NCBI RefSeq assembly: GCF_001855565.1
Contig: NZ_MKCR01000032.1
Location: forward strand, 62,001 to 126,000
Origin: Chromobacterium amazonense
GTDB lineage: Bacteria > Pseudomonadota > Gammaproteobacteria > Burkholderiales > Chromobacteriaceae
DNA: 64,000 nt
Direction of reading: 5' to 3'
Shown here: positions 34,871 to 43,955 of the stretch, one piece after another
Layout: the number at the start of each line of letters is the position of its first letter
How positions within the stretch are numbered: the first letter of the stretch is position 1
Program-made: the position numbers and the translations under genes
The notes under the pieces: generated by a model
Told to the model about the DNA's origin: nothing
The model's database searches: none
The model's input: the letters and a program-made list of their open reading frames with translations, nothing else

Positions 34871-35581
34871 GTGACCCAAACCGATAATCGATTCCGGCGC
34901 CTGTCCCAGGCGCTGGATTATTCCTTCAAGACGCCGGAATTGCTGCGCCAGGCCTTGACGCACCGCAGCTACGGCAGCGCCAACAATGAACGCTTCGAGT
35001 TCGTCGGCGACAGCATCCTCAATTACACCGTGGCCCGCATGTTGTTCGACCAGTTTCCGCAACTGACCGAGGGCGAGCTGTCCCGGTTGCGCGCCAATCT
35101 GGTCAACCAGAACACGCTGGCCGAGATCGCCCATGAATTGAAGCTGGGCGACTACCTGTACCTGGGGGAGGGCGAGCTGAAAAGCGGCGGCTTCAACCGT
35201 CCGTCCATCCTGGCCGACGCGCTGGAAGCCACGTTCGCCGCCGTCAGCTTCGACGCGGATTTCGCCGCCGCCGAGCTGGTGGTGCGCAAGCTGTACGCGC
35301 AGCGCGTGGCCACCATCGACACCACGCGCCAGGCCAAGGACGCCAAGACCCGCTTGCAGGAAGCGCTGCAGGCGCGCAAGCTGGCGTTGCCTAAGTACCG
35401 CATCCTGTCGCAAAGCGGCGAGGCGCATGAACAATGGTTCAAGGTGGAGTGCGATCTGGGCGAAGTGGCCCTGATCGCCACCGGCGAAGGCGGCAGCCGC
35501 CGCGCCGCCGAGCAGCAGGCAGCCGAAGCGGCGTTGGTCCTGCTGGAACAGAAACTCGCCGCAGGCAAGAAAAAATCATGA
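34871..35581 (+). CDS. rnc: Ribonuclease III
   Basis: A 236-residue endonuclease that cuts double-stranded RNA, including rRNA precursors. The signature NERFEFVGDS gives E40, E43 and D47; the second acidic pair is D116 and E119 (ILADALEA), in register with E. coli. The dsRNA-binding domain occupies about residues 155-232. The start is GTG at 34871 (giving TQTDNRFRRLSQAL); a longer frame upstream overlaps DUF4845. The stop overlaps era by four bases, the usual coupled arrangement. Confidence 0.95.
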   Translation: MTQTDNRFRRLSQALDYSFKTPELLRQALTHRSYGSANNERFEFVGDSILNYTVARMLFDQFPQLTEGELSRLRANLVNQNTLAEIAHELKLGDYLYLGEGELKSGGFNRPSILADALEATFAAVSFDADFAAAELVVRKLYAQRVATIDTTRQAKDAKTRLQEALQARKLALPKYRILSQSGEAHEQWFKVECDLGEVALIATGEGGSRRAAEQQAAEAALVLLEQKLAAGKKKS

Positions 35582-36468
35582 ACGATACCCCATTCCACTG
35601 CGGCTTTGTCGCCATCGTCGGCCGTCCCAACGTGGGCAAGTCCACGTTGATGAACCACCTGATCGGCCAGAAGATCAGCATCACGTCCAAGAAGTCGCAG
35701 ACCACGCGCCACCGCGTCACCGGCATCCATACCGAGGACGCGGCGCAGTTCGTGTTCGTCGATACGCCGGGCTTCCAGACCTACCACAAAGGCGCGCTGA
35801 ACGAGGCGCTGAACAAGAGCGTCAAGGATTCGCTCGGCAGCGTCGATTGCGTGCTGTTCCTGCTGGAAGCGATGCGCTTCACCGCCGCCGACCGCGAAGT
35901 GATGGCGCTGCTGCCCAAGAAAACACCGGTCATCCTGGTGGTGAACAAGCTGGACAAGGCCAAGGACAAGCTGGCGCTGCAGGCCTTCATCGACGAAGTG
36001 TGCGCCGAATTCGAGTTCGCCGGCGTGGAGGTGGTCAGCGCCAAGCACGGCCAGCGGCTGGCCGAGCTCTTGGACCAGGTCCGTCCGCATCTGCCGGAAT
36101 CCATGCCGCTGTATCCGGAAGACATGATCACCGACAAGAACGAGCGCTTCCTGGCGGCCGAGATCGTCCGCGAAAAGCTGTTCCGCTACCTGGGCGAAGA
36201 GCTGCCGTACGAGATGAACGTGGAAGTAGAAATGTTCGAGCTGGACGGCGCGCTGCGCCGCATCCACATCGCGGTGCTGGTGGACAAGGAGCATCAGAAG
36301 CCCATCGTGATCGGCAGGGGCGGCGAGAAGCTGAAGAAGATTTCCACCGAGGCGCGTCTGGACATGGAAAAACTGTTCGACGGCAAGGTATTCCTGCAGG
36401 TATGGGTGAAAGTGAAGTCCGGCTGGGCCGACGACGTCCGCTTCCTGCGCGAGTTCGGTCTGGACTGA
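35578..36468 (+). CDS. era: GTPase Era
   Basis: A 296-residue GTPase that binds 16S rRNA and helps 30S assembly. G1 is GRPNVGKST (15-23), G3 DTPGF, G4 NKLDK; the C-terminal KH domain includes PIVIGRGGEKLKKISTEAR. The ATG at 35578 overlaps the rnc stop (ATGA). The era stop overlaps the start of a small gene by one base (TGATG). Confidence 0.97.
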   Translation: MNDTPFHCGFVAIVGRPNVGKSTLMNHLIGQKISITSKKSQTTRHRVTGIHTEDAAQFVFVDTPGFQTYHKGALNEALNKSVKDSLGSVDCVLFLLEAMRFTAADREVMALLPKKTPVILVVNKLDKAKDKLALQAFIDEVCAEFEFAGVEVVSAKHGQRLAELLDQVRPHLPESMPLYPEDMITDKNERFLAAEIVREKLFRYLGEELPYEMNVEVEMFELDGALRRIHIAVLVDKEHQKPIVIGRGGEKLKKISTEARLDMEKLFDGKVFLQVWVKVKSGWADDVRFLREFGLD

Positions 36469-36755
36469 TGAAGCTGTTGGATCAGCCGCCGTTTCAGCCT
36501 TGCTGGACGGTGCGGCTTACCGCCGACACGCCGGCGCTGGCCGGGCTGTCTCTGTGCGCGCTGCGCTTGGCCTCGGCGCAGCCCGGCTGCCTGGGCGGCG
36601 ACGCGGTGGAGCAGCTCACGTATTGGGACAGCGTCGACGCCATCGCCGCCTGGCGCGGCAGGGTGGAGCAATTGGTTCTGCAGCGCTTGGGGCGCGGCGC
36701 CGGCGAGTTTGACTTTGCCGTCAGCCGCCGTTTGCCGGAGGATAGCCGCGCATGA
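36468..36755 (+). CDS. Small ABM-like protein gene between era and recO
   Basis: A 95-residue protein (MKLLDQPPFQPCWTVRLTAD). Its start overlaps the era stop by one base and its stop overlaps the recO start by four, so it is almost certainly translated. The segment QPGCLGGDAVEQLTYWDSVDAIAAWRG resembles the antibiotic-biosynthesis-monooxygenase (ABM, dimeric alpha-beta barrel) pattern PGFLG...YWxSxEAIxxW. That match is by eye; enzymatic or haem-related activity is not shown. An open frame extending upstream through era is only a reading-frame artefact. No signal or membrane helix. Confidence 0.75.
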   Translation: MKLLDQPPFQPCWTVRLTADTPALAGLSLCALRLASAQPGCLGGDAVEQLTYWDSVDAIAAWRGRVEQLVLQRLGRGAGEFDFAVSRRLPEDSRA

Positions 36756-37489
36756 GCCAGCCGGGGCGGGTGGACAAGCAGTCGGCCTATATCCTGCATA
36801 CCCAGCCGTACCGCGAGACCAGCCTGCTGCTGGAAGTGCTGACGCGCGATCATGGCCGTTTCAGCCTGGTGGCGCGCGGCGCGCGGCGCCCGCGCTCCGA
36901 TTTGCGCGGGGTGCTGCTGCCGTTTCAGCCGCTGACGCTATCTTGGTTCGGCAAGGGCGAGCTGCGCACGCTGCACGGCGCGGACTGGGACGGCGGCGTG
37001 CGGCCGTTGACCGGCCTGCCGCTGGTTTGCGGTTTTTACCTGAATGAATTGATGATGAAGCTCACGGCGCGGGACGATCCCGAGCCGCGGGCTTTTTCCG
37101 TTTACGACGCGGCGGTGCGCGATCTGGCCGTCCAGCCATCGCTGGCGCCGGTGCTGCGCCGCTATGAGTTGAAACTGGCCCAGGCGCTGGGCTACGCGCC
37201 GTCGCTGGCGCGCGACAGCCGCGGCGCGGACGTCGCAGCCGATCGCCATTACCTGTGCCGCGACGCGGCGCTGCCGGAGCCGGACGATCATCCTGAGCTG
37301 GCGTTGATAGGGCGCGTGGCGCGGCTTTCCGGCGCGGCGCTGCTGGCGATCGACGCCGACGACTACAGCGATCCGGCGGTGCGCGGCCAGGCGCGCCAGC
37401 TCAGCCGGGTGTGGCTGGGGGCGTTGCTGGGCGACGAGCCGCTGGCGTCGCGCGAATTATTGCAGGCCATCCAGTCCCTGTCGGACTAG
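36752..37489 (+). CDS. recO: DNA repair protein RecO
   Basis: A 245-residue recombination mediator that loads RecA on SSB-coated DNA in the RecFOR pathway. The N-terminal OB fold ([40 protein letters not shown]) is characteristic; the helical C-domain follows. Start overlaps the preceding small gene by four bases. The order rnc-era-recO-pdxJ-acpS is conserved in proteobacteria. Confidence 0.95.
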   Translation: MSQPGRVDKQSAYILHTQPYRETSLLLEVLTRDHGRFSLVARGARRPRSDLRGVLLPFQPLTLSWFGKGELRTLHGADWDGGVRPLTGLPLVCGFYLNELMMKLTARDDPEPRAFSVYDAAVRDLAVQPSLAPVLRRYELKLAQALGYAPSLARDSRGADVAADRHYLCRDAALPEPDDHPELALIGRVARLSGAALLAIDADDYSDPAVRGQARQLSRVWLGALLGDEPLASRELLQAIQSLSD

Positions 37490-37511
37490 ACGGCGAAAAA
37501 GGGAGAAGCAA

Positions 37512-38243
37512 ATGATTCTGTTGGGCGTAAACATCGATCACGTCGCCACGCTGCGCCAGGCGCGCGGCACCCGCTACCCCAGCCCGGTGGAGGCCGCCCT
37601 GGTGGCCGAATCCAGCGGCGCCGACCTGATCACCCTGCATCTGCGCGAAGACCGCCGCCATATCCAGGACGCCGACGTCAAGGCCATGCGTCCGGTGCTC
37701 AAAACCCGGATGAATCTGGAGATGGCGATGACGCCGGAAATGCTGGCGCACGCGCTGGAAGTGGCGCCGGAAGACGTATGCCTGGTGCCGGAAAAGCGCG
37801 AGGAAGTCACCACCGAAGGGGGCTTGGACGTGCGCGGCCACTACGCCGACATCGAGCATTACACCGGCAAGCTGACCGAGGCCGGCATCCGCGTGTCCAT
37901 CTTCATCGATCCGGACCGCGAGCAAATCCAGAAAGCCTACGACGCCGGCGCGCGCGTGATCGAGCTGCACACCGGCGCCTACGCCGATGCCCCGCATGCG
38001 GCCGAGCGCGAGGCAGAGCTGGTCCGCATCCGCGAAGCCGCCGAGTTCGGGGCCAGCTTGGGGCTGGTGGTCAACGCCGGCCACGGCCTGAACTACCACA
38101 ACGTCAAGCCCATCGCCGCCATCCCGCAGATCGCCGAACTGAACATCGGCCACGCCATCGTCGCCCACGCCTTGTTTGTCGGTTTCCCGCAAGCGGTGCG
38201 CGAAATGAAGGCGCTGATGATAGAAGGCCGCCAGGGGCTGTAA
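37512..38243 (+). CDS. pdxJ: Pyridoxine 5'-phosphate synthase
   Basis: A 243-residue TIM-barrel enzyme that makes pyridoxine 5'-phosphate from 3-amino-1-hydroxyacetone phosphate and deoxyxylulose phosphate. Family blocks [32 protein letters not shown] and [11 protein letters not shown], with the catalytic glutamate in [15 protein letters not shown], are clear. GGGAGAAG precedes the ATG. Its stop overlaps the acpS start by one base. Confidence 0.97.
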   Translation: MILLGVNIDHVATLRQARGTRYPSPVEAALVAESSGADLITLHLREDRRHIQDADVKAMRPVLKTRMNLEMAMTPEMLAHALEVAPEDVCLVPEKREEVTTEGGLDVRGHYADIEHYTGKLTEAGIRVSIFIDPDREQIQKAYDAGARVIELHTGAYADAPHAAEREAELVRIREAAEFGASLGLVVNAGHGLNYHNVKPIAAIPQIAELNIGHAIVAHALFVGFPQAVREMKALMIEGRQGL

Positions 38244-38620
38244 TGATTTACGGCATCGGCACCGATCTGGTCGAAATCGCCCGCATGGAAGCGCTCTTCC
38301 AGCGCTGGGGCGCCAAGGCCGGCCGGCGCATCCTGACGGAAGCCGAGCAAGCGGAATTCGAAGCGCACGCCGAGCCGGCGCGCTTCCTGGCCAAGCGCTT
38401 CGCGGTCAAGGAGGCGTTCGCCAAGGCCTTGGGCACCGGCGTGGTGGCGCCGGCCTTGCTGCCGGCGATAGGCGTCGGCCATGATGAGCAGGGCAAGCCC
38501 TTGCTGGCGCTGTCCGACGAGCTGGCCGCCTTCGCCGCCGCGCGCGGCGTCGCGCGCATGCATGTGTCGATCAGCGACGAGCGCGGCCACGCGCTGGCTT
38601 TTGTCGTGCTGGAATCGTAA
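38243..38620 (+). CDS. acpS: Holo-[acyl-carrier-protein] synthase
   Basis: A 125-residue phosphopantetheinyl transferase that activates ACP with coenzyme A. The metal ligands D8 (GIGTDLVEI) and E57 ([16 protein letters not shown]) are present, and length matches the trimeric AcpS type. The ATG at 38243 overlaps the pdxJ stop (TAATG). A frame open further upstream is the shadow of pdxJ. Confidence 0.96.
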   Translation: MIYGIGTDLVEIARMEALFQRWGAKAGRRILTEAEQAEFEAHAEPARFLAKRFAVKEAFAKALGTGVVAPALLPAIGVGHDEQGKPLLALSDELAAFAAARGVARMHVSISDERGHALAFVVLES

Positions 38621-38703
38621 CGGGAACGGCCGGCGCTCCAGCCTTGTCTTTGCAATACTTGGGTTGGCAATCCATGCCTCCCGCAACGGTCGAGGATAAA
38701 ACC

Positions 38704-39792
38704 ATGACTCAGACCCCATTGAACCTTCCGCGCGGCCCGGTGATGGTGGACATCGCCGGCTTCGCGCTCACCGAGCAGGAACGCGCCCGGCTCACCCATC
38801 CGCTGGTGGGCGGCGTCATCCTGTTCCGCCGCAATTTCCAGAATATCGAGCAACTGCGCGCGCTGACCGCCGAGATCCGCGCCTTGCGCAGCCCGCATCT
38901 GCTGATCGCAGTCGACCACGAAGGCGGCCGCGTGCAGCGCTTCCTCGATGGCTTCACCCGCCTGCCGCCGATGAATGTGCTGGGCGAGGCATGGGATGCC
39001 GACCGCGATCAGGCGCTCAAGCTGGCGGAAACCGTCGGCTATGTGCTGGCGGCCGAGTTGTCGGCCTGCGGCATCGACCTGTCGTTTACTCCGGTGCTGG
39101 ACCTGAACTGGGAGCGCTGCGCCGTCATCGGCAATCGTTCCTTCCACCGCGATCCGGAGGCAGTGGCGGCGCTGGCCGAGGCGCTGCAGCAGGGCCTGGG
39201 ACGCGGCGGCATGATGAGTTGCGGCAAGCATTACCCCGGTCATGGCTATGTGACCGGAGACAGCCACCACCTGATGCCGCAGGACGATCGCAGCCTGGCC
39301 GAAATCGAGCGCGACGATCTGATCCCCTTCGCGCGCCTGGCCGACGCCGGCATGGGCGCGGTGATGCCGGCCCATGTGCTGTATCCGGCCGTGGACAGCC
39401 AGCCGGCCGGCTTCTCCCGCATCTGGCTGCAGGACATCCTGCGCGGCCAATTGGGCTTCGACGGCGTGATCTTCTCCGACGCGCTGGACATGGCCGGCGC
39501 GGCCGGCGCCGGCAGCTATGTGCAACGCGCCGACGCGGCGCTGGATGCCGGTTGCGACATGGTGCTGGTCTGCAATCAGCCGGAAGAGGCGGATGCCATG
39601 CTGGCGCAGCTTGCGCCGCCGTCCCAGCCCAAGCTGGCAGAGCGTTTGGAACGCATGGCGGGCAAGAGCCGGGCCGAGGACTGGCAGCGCGTGATCGCCG
39701 GCGCCGACTTCGCCGCCGCTCAGACCGTGGTGAGGCAGCTGGCGATGCCGCAGGACGCGCTGGCTGGCCCGCAGGTGGGCGAGGCGCACTGA
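38704..39792 (+). CDS. nagZ: Beta-N-acetylhexosaminidase NagZ
   Basis: A 362-residue cytoplasmic GH3 enzyme that removes N-acetylglucosamine from anhydromuropeptides in cell-wall recycling; its products influence AmpC beta-lactamase induction in some species. The KHYPGHG block (175-181), the D186-S-H188 acid/base dyad and the nucleophile aspartate in FSDALDM (D259) are visible. The ATG at 38704 ([19 protein letters not shown]) is the family start. Followed one base later by an unknown gene. Confidence 0.95.
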   Translation: MTQTPLNLPRGPVMVDIAGFALTEQERARLTHPLVGGVILFRRNFQNIEQLRALTAEIRALRSPHLLIAVDHEGGRVQRFLDGFTRLPPMNVLGEAWDADRDQALKLAETVGYVLAAELSACGIDLSFTPVLDLNWERCAVIGNRSFHRDPEAVAALAEALQQGLGRGGMMSCGKHYPGHGYVTGDSHHLMPQDDRSLAEIERDDLIPFARLADAGMGAVMPAHVLYPAVDSQPAGFSRIWLQDILRGQLGFDGVIFSDALDMAGAAGAGSYVQRADAALDAGCDMVLVCNQPEEADAMLAQLAPPSQPKLAERLERMAGKSRAEDWQRVIAGADFAAAQTVVRQLAMPQDALAGPQVGEAH

Positions 39793-39793
39793 G

Positions 39794-40267
39794 ATGCTGC
39801 CCGCCAGCCTAGCGCAGCTGGATGCCATTCGCGAGGAATGCCGCGCCTTGGTGAGACAACGCGCCGCGCTGTCGGCCGGCGCGTCGGCCTTGCCCGCGCC
39901 CGGCGTGGATATCGCCGCCGATGTGGCCATTCTGCTGCAGCTGATTCCGGCCATTAACCAGCGCTTCGGCGTGGCGCCGGAGCAGATCGCCGCTTACGAT
40001 GCGGCGCGCAAACAGATGTTGTACCAGCTGATCCGCCGCGCCGGCAGCGCGCTTTTGGGGCTGGAGGTGACGCGGACGCTGCTGGCTGCGCTGGTCAAGC
40101 GCGCCGCCGGACGCTGGGCCGGCAAGCAAGCGCTGAAGCTGGTGCCGGTGCTCGGTTGGGCCGCCAATGCCGCCATCGGCTTCGCCGCCATGCGCTATGT
40201 CGGCAACAGCCATATCGACGATTGCTATGCCGTCTGCCGGCGCATGCTGGAAGAGGTCGGGCGTTAA
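39794..40267 (+). CDS. DUF697-like protein of unknown function
   Basis: A 157-residue protein starting one base after nagZ. A glycine/alanine-rich amphipathic region (about 80-135, RRAGSALLGLEVTRTLLAAL and KLVPVLGWAANAAIGFAAMR) with the KxxPxxGxxxNA pattern recalls DUF697/YcjF-type domains, which associate with membranes or GTPases. No signal peptide. Function unknown; the tight spacing suggests co-expression with nagZ. Confidence 0.7.
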   Translation: MLPASLAQLDAIREECRALVRQRAALSAGASALPAPGVDIAADVAILLQLIPAINQRFGVAPEQIAAYDAARKQMLYQLIRRAGSALLGLEVTRTLLAALVKRAAGRWAGKQALKLVPVLGWAANAAIGFAAMRYVGNSHIDDCYAVCRRMLEEVGR

Positions 40268-40279
40268 AAGGAGCAAGAC

Positions 40280-41044
40280 ATGCAAGTGGGCGCACTGATC
40301 ATCGGCGACGAATTGCTGTCCGGCAAGCGCCAGGACAAGCATATGCAGGCGCTGATCCGCATCCTGGCCGCGCGGGGCATGAAGCTGGCGTGGGCCGAGT
40401 ATCTGGGAGACGATCCGGCCCGCATCGAATCCGCCCTGCGCCGGGCTTTCGCCGGCGGCGACCTGGTGTTCAGCTTCGGCGGCATCGGCGCCACCCCGGA
40501 CGACCACACACGCGGCTGCGCGGCCCGCGCGCTGGGCGTGCCGCTGGCGCTGCACCCGCAAGCGAAGGCGCTGCTGGAAGCGCGCTTCGGCGACGAAGCC
40601 TATCCGCACCGCATCCACATGGGCCACTTCCCGCAGGGCGCGGCCATCATTCCCAATCCCGTCAATCAGATTCCCGGCTTTTCCTGCGGCCACGTCCACT
40701 TTGTGCCGGGCTTCCCCAGCATGGCCTGGCCCATGATAGAGTGGGTGCTGGATACCCATTATCGCCAGCTGTTCAACGATCAGCCGGATATCGAAAAGAC
40801 TTGCATCGCCATCGCTGCGAAAGAGGGCGATTTGATCGGGCTGATGCAGGAATTCACTACGCGCTACCCTTCGCTCAGATTGTCCAGCTTGCCCAATTTC
40901 GGCAATGAGACCATTCCGGAAATGCACATCGAGTTTGGTTTCAGCGGCCAGCCGGCTTTGGTGGGGATTGCCATGGCGGAGTGGAGAAAGGCTTTGTCCG
41001 AGCGGGGGTATGAATTGAGGCAAAAGGTGTCCGGCGTCGATTGA
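40280..41044 (+). CDS. CinA-like molybdopterin-binding domain protein
   Basis: A 254-residue protein made of the MoCF/CinA N-terminal fold: MQVGALIIGDELLSGKRQDKH, FSFGGIGATPDDHTRGCAAR and GFPSMAWPM. It lacks the C-terminal PncC-type nicotinamide deamidase domain of full CinA. Related stand-alone proteins may act on ADP-ribose-type substrates, but this is not established here. GGAGCAAGAC precedes the ATG. It is the last gene of the long plus-strand run and is closed by a terminator. Confidence 0.85.
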   Translation: MQVGALIIGDELLSGKRQDKHMQALIRILAARGMKLAWAEYLGDDPARIESALRRAFAGGDLVFSFGGIGATPDDHTRGCAARALGVPLALHPQAKALLEARFGDEAYPHRIHMGHFPQGAAIIPNPVNQIPGFSCGHVHFVPGFPSMAWPMIEWVLDTHYRQLFNDQPDIEKTCIAIAAKEGDLIGLMQEFTTRYPSLRLSSLPNFGNETIPEMHIEFGFSGQPALVGIAMAEWRKALSERGYELRQKVSGVD

Positions 41045-41093
41045 TAAGCTGTTTTCGCCGCCCAGCGCCGCGCGTCGGGCTCAAGCATCACCC

Positions 41094-41126
41094 ACCCGCC
41101 AGAACCGGCACGGTTCCGGCGGGTTT
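41094..41126 (+). terminator. Intrinsic terminator after the CinA-like gene
   Basis: ACCCGCC (41094-41100) with GGCGGGT (41118-41124) and, inside it, GAACCG with CGGTTC form one long hairpin with an A-C mismatch and a GCA loop, followed by TT. Confidence 0.75.
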
Positions 41127-41179
41127 CCATTTGGCGGCGAAGCGCAGGGATTTCCGCTGCATGCTGTTAAAGCGCGCTT

Positions 41180-41794
41180 CTAGACGATGGCCAGGACATC
41201 GCTGACCGGCTTTCTTGGTTTCTGCGGCCAATTGCCCGGCGCCTTATATCCGGTTGCAATCAGAATGATGGGGATTTCATCGCGCGCCAACCCGAATTTG
41301 GCTGATACGGCGGCTGGATCGAAACCGCTCATCGGCCCGGTGGCCAGCCCCATGCCCTCTGCCGCCAGCATTAAAGTCATGGCGGCGAGCGAGGCGGAGC
41401 GAAATGCCTCGTCGCGCTGAAGTCCCGGGTTGTCTGTATGCGATCCTTTGGCCATGCCCACCCAGCTGTCGATCACGGCTTGACTCAATATCCCTTTATC
41501 GCGCGCCGGCTGCAGCGTTTCTTCCAACTGGGGATGCGCATCCAATTTGCCGCAGACGATAAAGGTCACCGCGGCGTCCACTACTTTTTGCTGGCCATAA
41601 GCCGCATCCTTCAATGCCTCCTTGGCGGCCTGTGAGGTCACGGCGATGAATTTCCAGTTTTGGAAGTTGTAGGCGCTGGGTGCCAGCGTGGCCAGGCGCA
41701 CGAGCTCATGGATTTGGGCCGGGCTCACCGGACGCGCGCTGTCAAATTGATTGGTTGAGATGCGGCTTTCGATCAACTGCTGAATGGCATGCAT
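41180..41794 (-). CDS. Nitroreductase-family FMN oxidoreductase
   Basis: A 204-residue FMN-dependent NAD(P)H oxidoreductase of the nitroreductase family. The N-terminal RISTNQFDSARPVS and LATLAPSAYNFQNWKFIAV blocks are FMN-binding elements; GMGLATGPMSGFDP and IPIILIATGY are typical of the C-terminal half. The ATG at 41794 follows GAGGAGA. It lies 79 bases after a GST gene on the same strand, suggesting a detoxification pair controlled by the divergent LysR regulator. Confidence 0.88.
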   Translation of the reverse strand: MHAIQQLIESRISTNQFDSARPVSPAQIHELVRLATLAPSAYNFQNWKFIAVTSQAAKEALKDAAYGQQKVVDAAVTFIVCGKLDAHPQLEETLQPARDKGILSQAVIDSWVGMAKGSHTDNPGLQRDEAFRSASLAAMTLMLAAEGMGLATGPMSGFDPAAVSAKFGLARDEIPIILIATGYKAPGNWPQKPRKPVSDVLAIV

Positions 41795-41873
41795 GTATCT
41801 CTCCTCAAGCCTGGGGATGGAATTTGCTGACAAAATCCGGCGGCGTTTGAGCAGCGCCATGTCAGGGACGCTG

Positions 41874-42569
41874 CTATTGGACGCTTAATTGCTGACGGCG
41901 CATCAGGCGCGAGAGTTCGGAGTCGCGCCGGAGCAGGAAGTCCCGCAGCAAATCGGGGTAATCGCTGCGTACTGCGTCCTGGACAGAGGCGCGGCGCTGC
42001 AAGGCGCTGCGCCAGGCTTTGACCCTGGGGGTTTCGTTGAAAATTCCAAAATCCGCGATGGCGTCGAAGGTATCGAAGTAACGGAATACCGGAGCAAATG
42101 CGGCGTCAACCATGCGGAAGGTATCGCCGGAAAAATAGGGGCCGGCATGGCTGGCGCTGTCCAGCGCCGCTTCGAGTTGCCTAAATTTTGCCCGCAGCTC
42201 GCCTGCCTTGGCATCCAGCGTTTGCGCATCAGGTGCGTTGTACATGGCGCCGATTGCATTGAGGGCGGATGAGGCAAATTCCATCCAGGCCCGGTGTTGC
42301 GCCCGGGTGATCGGGGCGGCGGGGTGCATGCGTTCGCCGGTGATTTCATCCAGATATTCGCAAATCACCGAGGATTCAAAAATGGCCTGTTCGTCGGCCA
42401 GCAAGGCCGGGGTCTTGCCCAACGGGGAAATGCGTAAGAACCAATCCGGTTTGGCGGATAAGTCGATATCGATGCGCTCATATGGCAATTGTTTTTCTTG
42501 CAAGATGATAACGGCGCGTTGCACATAGGGGCATAGCAGGTGGCTGATCAGGGTAAGTTTGGGGGGCAT
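41874..42569 (-). CDS. Omega-like glutathione S-transferase
   Basis: A 231-residue GST. The thioredoxin-fold N-domain starts PPKLTLISHLLCPYVQRAVI, with a catalytic-type cysteine C13 in CPYVQR as in Omega/Lambda classes, and RISPLGKTPAL and the ESSVICEYLDE glutathione-binding element follow; an all-helical C-domain completes it. The ATG at 42569 is preceded by AAGGAG. It is the first gene of the minus-strand pair with the nitroreductase and is divergent from a LysR gene. Confidence 0.9.
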   Translation of the reverse strand: MPPKLTLISHLLCPYVQRAVIILQEKQLPYERIDIDLSAKPDWFLRISPLGKTPALLADEQAIFESSVICEYLDEITGERMHPAAPITRAQHRAWMEFASSALNAIGAMYNAPDAQTLDAKAGELRAKFRQLEAALDSASHAGPYFSGDTFRMVDAAFAPVFRYFDTFDAIADFGIFNETPRVKAWRSALQRRASVQDAVRSDYPDLLRDFLLRRDSELSRLMRRQQLSVQ

Positions 42570-42678
42570 TTCATGCTCCTTTGCGTAGGACCGGTGGTGA
42601 TTGCACTTGGACTCATGCCAAGGGCGCTTAGGCGCGCTCGGCATTTTTCATTGCAACCGCCATGGCTAGAATTTAGTA

Positions 42679-42697
42679 TTTCATATACGCAATGAAA
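42679..42697. promoter_or_regulatory. Candidate LysR-type operator
   Basis: TTTCAT (42679-42684) and ATGAAA (42692-42697) form a perfect dyad with a 7-base spacer, between the divergent GST and LysR genes. It overlaps the presumed -35 region of the GST promoter (TTTTCA, 17 bases, TAAATT on the minus strand). Confidence 0.45.
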
Positions 42698-42728
42698 ATG
42701 AGCGCCTCTGCAAAAGGTCAATGCAAGC

Positions 42729-43601
42729 ATGCAATACAAACTTTCTTCTTCGGACTTGGAGGTTGTGCTTGCGCTTAGCCGTGCGGGCACCCTGGCGCAG
42801 GCTGGCGAGCGGTTGGGGCTGGACGCCTCTACGGTGTTTCGAACCTTGCAGCGCATCGAGAAGGGTTTGGGGCAGCGGCTGTTTGAGCGCTCGCGCCGCG
42901 GATATCAGCCTTTGGAGCTGGCCCAGGAGATGGCGAGGCTGGCGGAGCGCATTGAAGCGCAGATGGAGGAGGCCCGATCACTGGCGCAAATGAGGCCGGA
43001 GCAGGTGGCCGGCGCGGTGCGGATCACCACGACGGATACCATTTTGCACGGAATGCTGGCGCCCGCGCTTCATCTTTTGCACCAGCGACATCCCTTGCTG
43101 GCATTTGAGCTGCACACCGGCAACGAGCTGGCGAGCCTGACCCGGCGTGATGCCGACATCGCGATTCGCGCCACGCGCAAACCGCCGCCGCATCTGGTTG
43201 GCAAACAAGTAGGCCCGATTCGGGTCGCTCTGTACGCAGCTCGCAAGTCGCCATGGCAACGGTTTGACGCCAGCGTGGCGGCGGAAGCGACGTGGATAGC
43301 GCCTGACGATGCCTTGCCGGACCACCCTTCCGTGCTATGGCGTAAAAAGCACTTTCCCAAGGCCATTCCCGTTTTTCGGGTGAATAGCATTCTTAGCGTC
43401 GCGGAGCTGGTTGGGTTGGGCCTGGGCATCGGCTTGCTCCCCTTGTTTTTGGCTGATGGGCGAACCGATTTGCTACAGCTGACGGAAGCGATAGACGAAT
43501 GCCAGACCGAACTATGGCTGCTTACGCATCCAGAATCACGGCATCTGAGACGGGTGGCGACGGTTTTCAGCCATTTGTCCCAGGCATTGGCGCTGGAATA
43601 G
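42729..43601 (+). CDS. LysR-family transcriptional regulator
   Basis: A 290-residue LysR-type regulator. The winged helix is at residues 1-62 (SDLEVVLALSRAGTLAQAGERLGLDASTVFRTLQRIEKGLGQRLFERS), followed by the linker helix and a periplasmic-binding-like effector domain from about residue 92. It is divergent from the GST-nitroreductase pair, the classical layout for a regulator and its targets, and a dyad lies in the shared 159-base intergenic region. The inducer is unknown. Confidence 0.93.
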   Translation: MQYKLSSSDLEVVLALSRAGTLAQAGERLGLDASTVFRTLQRIEKGLGQRLFERSRRGYQPLELAQEMARLAERIEAQMEEARSLAQMRPEQVAGAVRITTTDTILHGMLAPALHLLHQRHPLLAFELHTGNELASLTRRDADIAIRATRKPPPHLVGKQVGPIRVALYAARKSPWQRFDASVAAEATWIAPDDALPDHPSVLWRKKHFPKAIPVFRVNSILSVAELVGLGLGIGLLPLFLADGRTDLLQLTEAIDECQTELWLLTHPESRHLRRVATVFSHLSQALALE

Positions 43602-43694
43602 GCCTTGCGTGCTGGTTTGATCGCCTGCTGGCCGGTGATGAGCTATCTGCTGGCCGACTGGGTCGAATTGAGACCTTGATTTGTTCTTTGGAAA

Positions 43695-43850
43695 ATGATG
43701 AAACCCATTTGTTATCGCCTGGCTCTCCCCTCCGATGTAGCAAGCGGCATCGTCATCCGCGGCCAGACCCGCGCAAACGCCATTTCCGAGGCCACGCTGA
43801 ATGAACTTGGCATCACGCACCGCGTACCTTGGATATTTTCGGTGTTTTGA
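43695..43850 (+). pseudogene. 5' remnant of a GNAT acetyltransferase gene
   Basis: A 51-codon frame starting MMKPICYRLALPSDVASGIV and running through RGQTRANAISEATLNELGIT, which is the usual N-terminus of a common GNAT N-acetyltransferase family. After GIT the sequence loses similarity (HRVPWIFSVF, stop). The acetyl-CoA-binding part is missing, so it is a truncated relic ending close to REP-like hairpins. Confidence 0.65.
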
Positions 43851-43856
43851 CACTGA

Positions 43857-43943
43857 GGCGGAATCCCCGGCTACGTCGGGATTCCGCCACTATAGTGGAC
43901 AGTTTCGCGTAGGGCGGATGCCCCGCTCACGGGGCGATCCGCC
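43857..43943. repeat. REP-like pair of hairpins with a central palindrome
   Basis: Hairpin one: GGCGGAATCCC (43857-43867) with GGGATTCCGCC (43878-43888), perfect. Then the 12-bp palindrome CCACTATAGTGG (43887-43898). Hairpin two: GGCGGAT (43913-43919) with ATCCGCC (43937-43943), inside it CCCC with GGGG. The two share a GGCGGA foot. It lies between two truncated genes. Confidence 0.65.
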
Positions 43944-43955
43944 GCTCACGGCATA

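Noticed and set aside
43861..43943. Neisseria-type Correia element
   Set aside because: It contains TATAGTGG but lacks the following conserved terminal repeat and the usual layout; a REP-like unit fits better.
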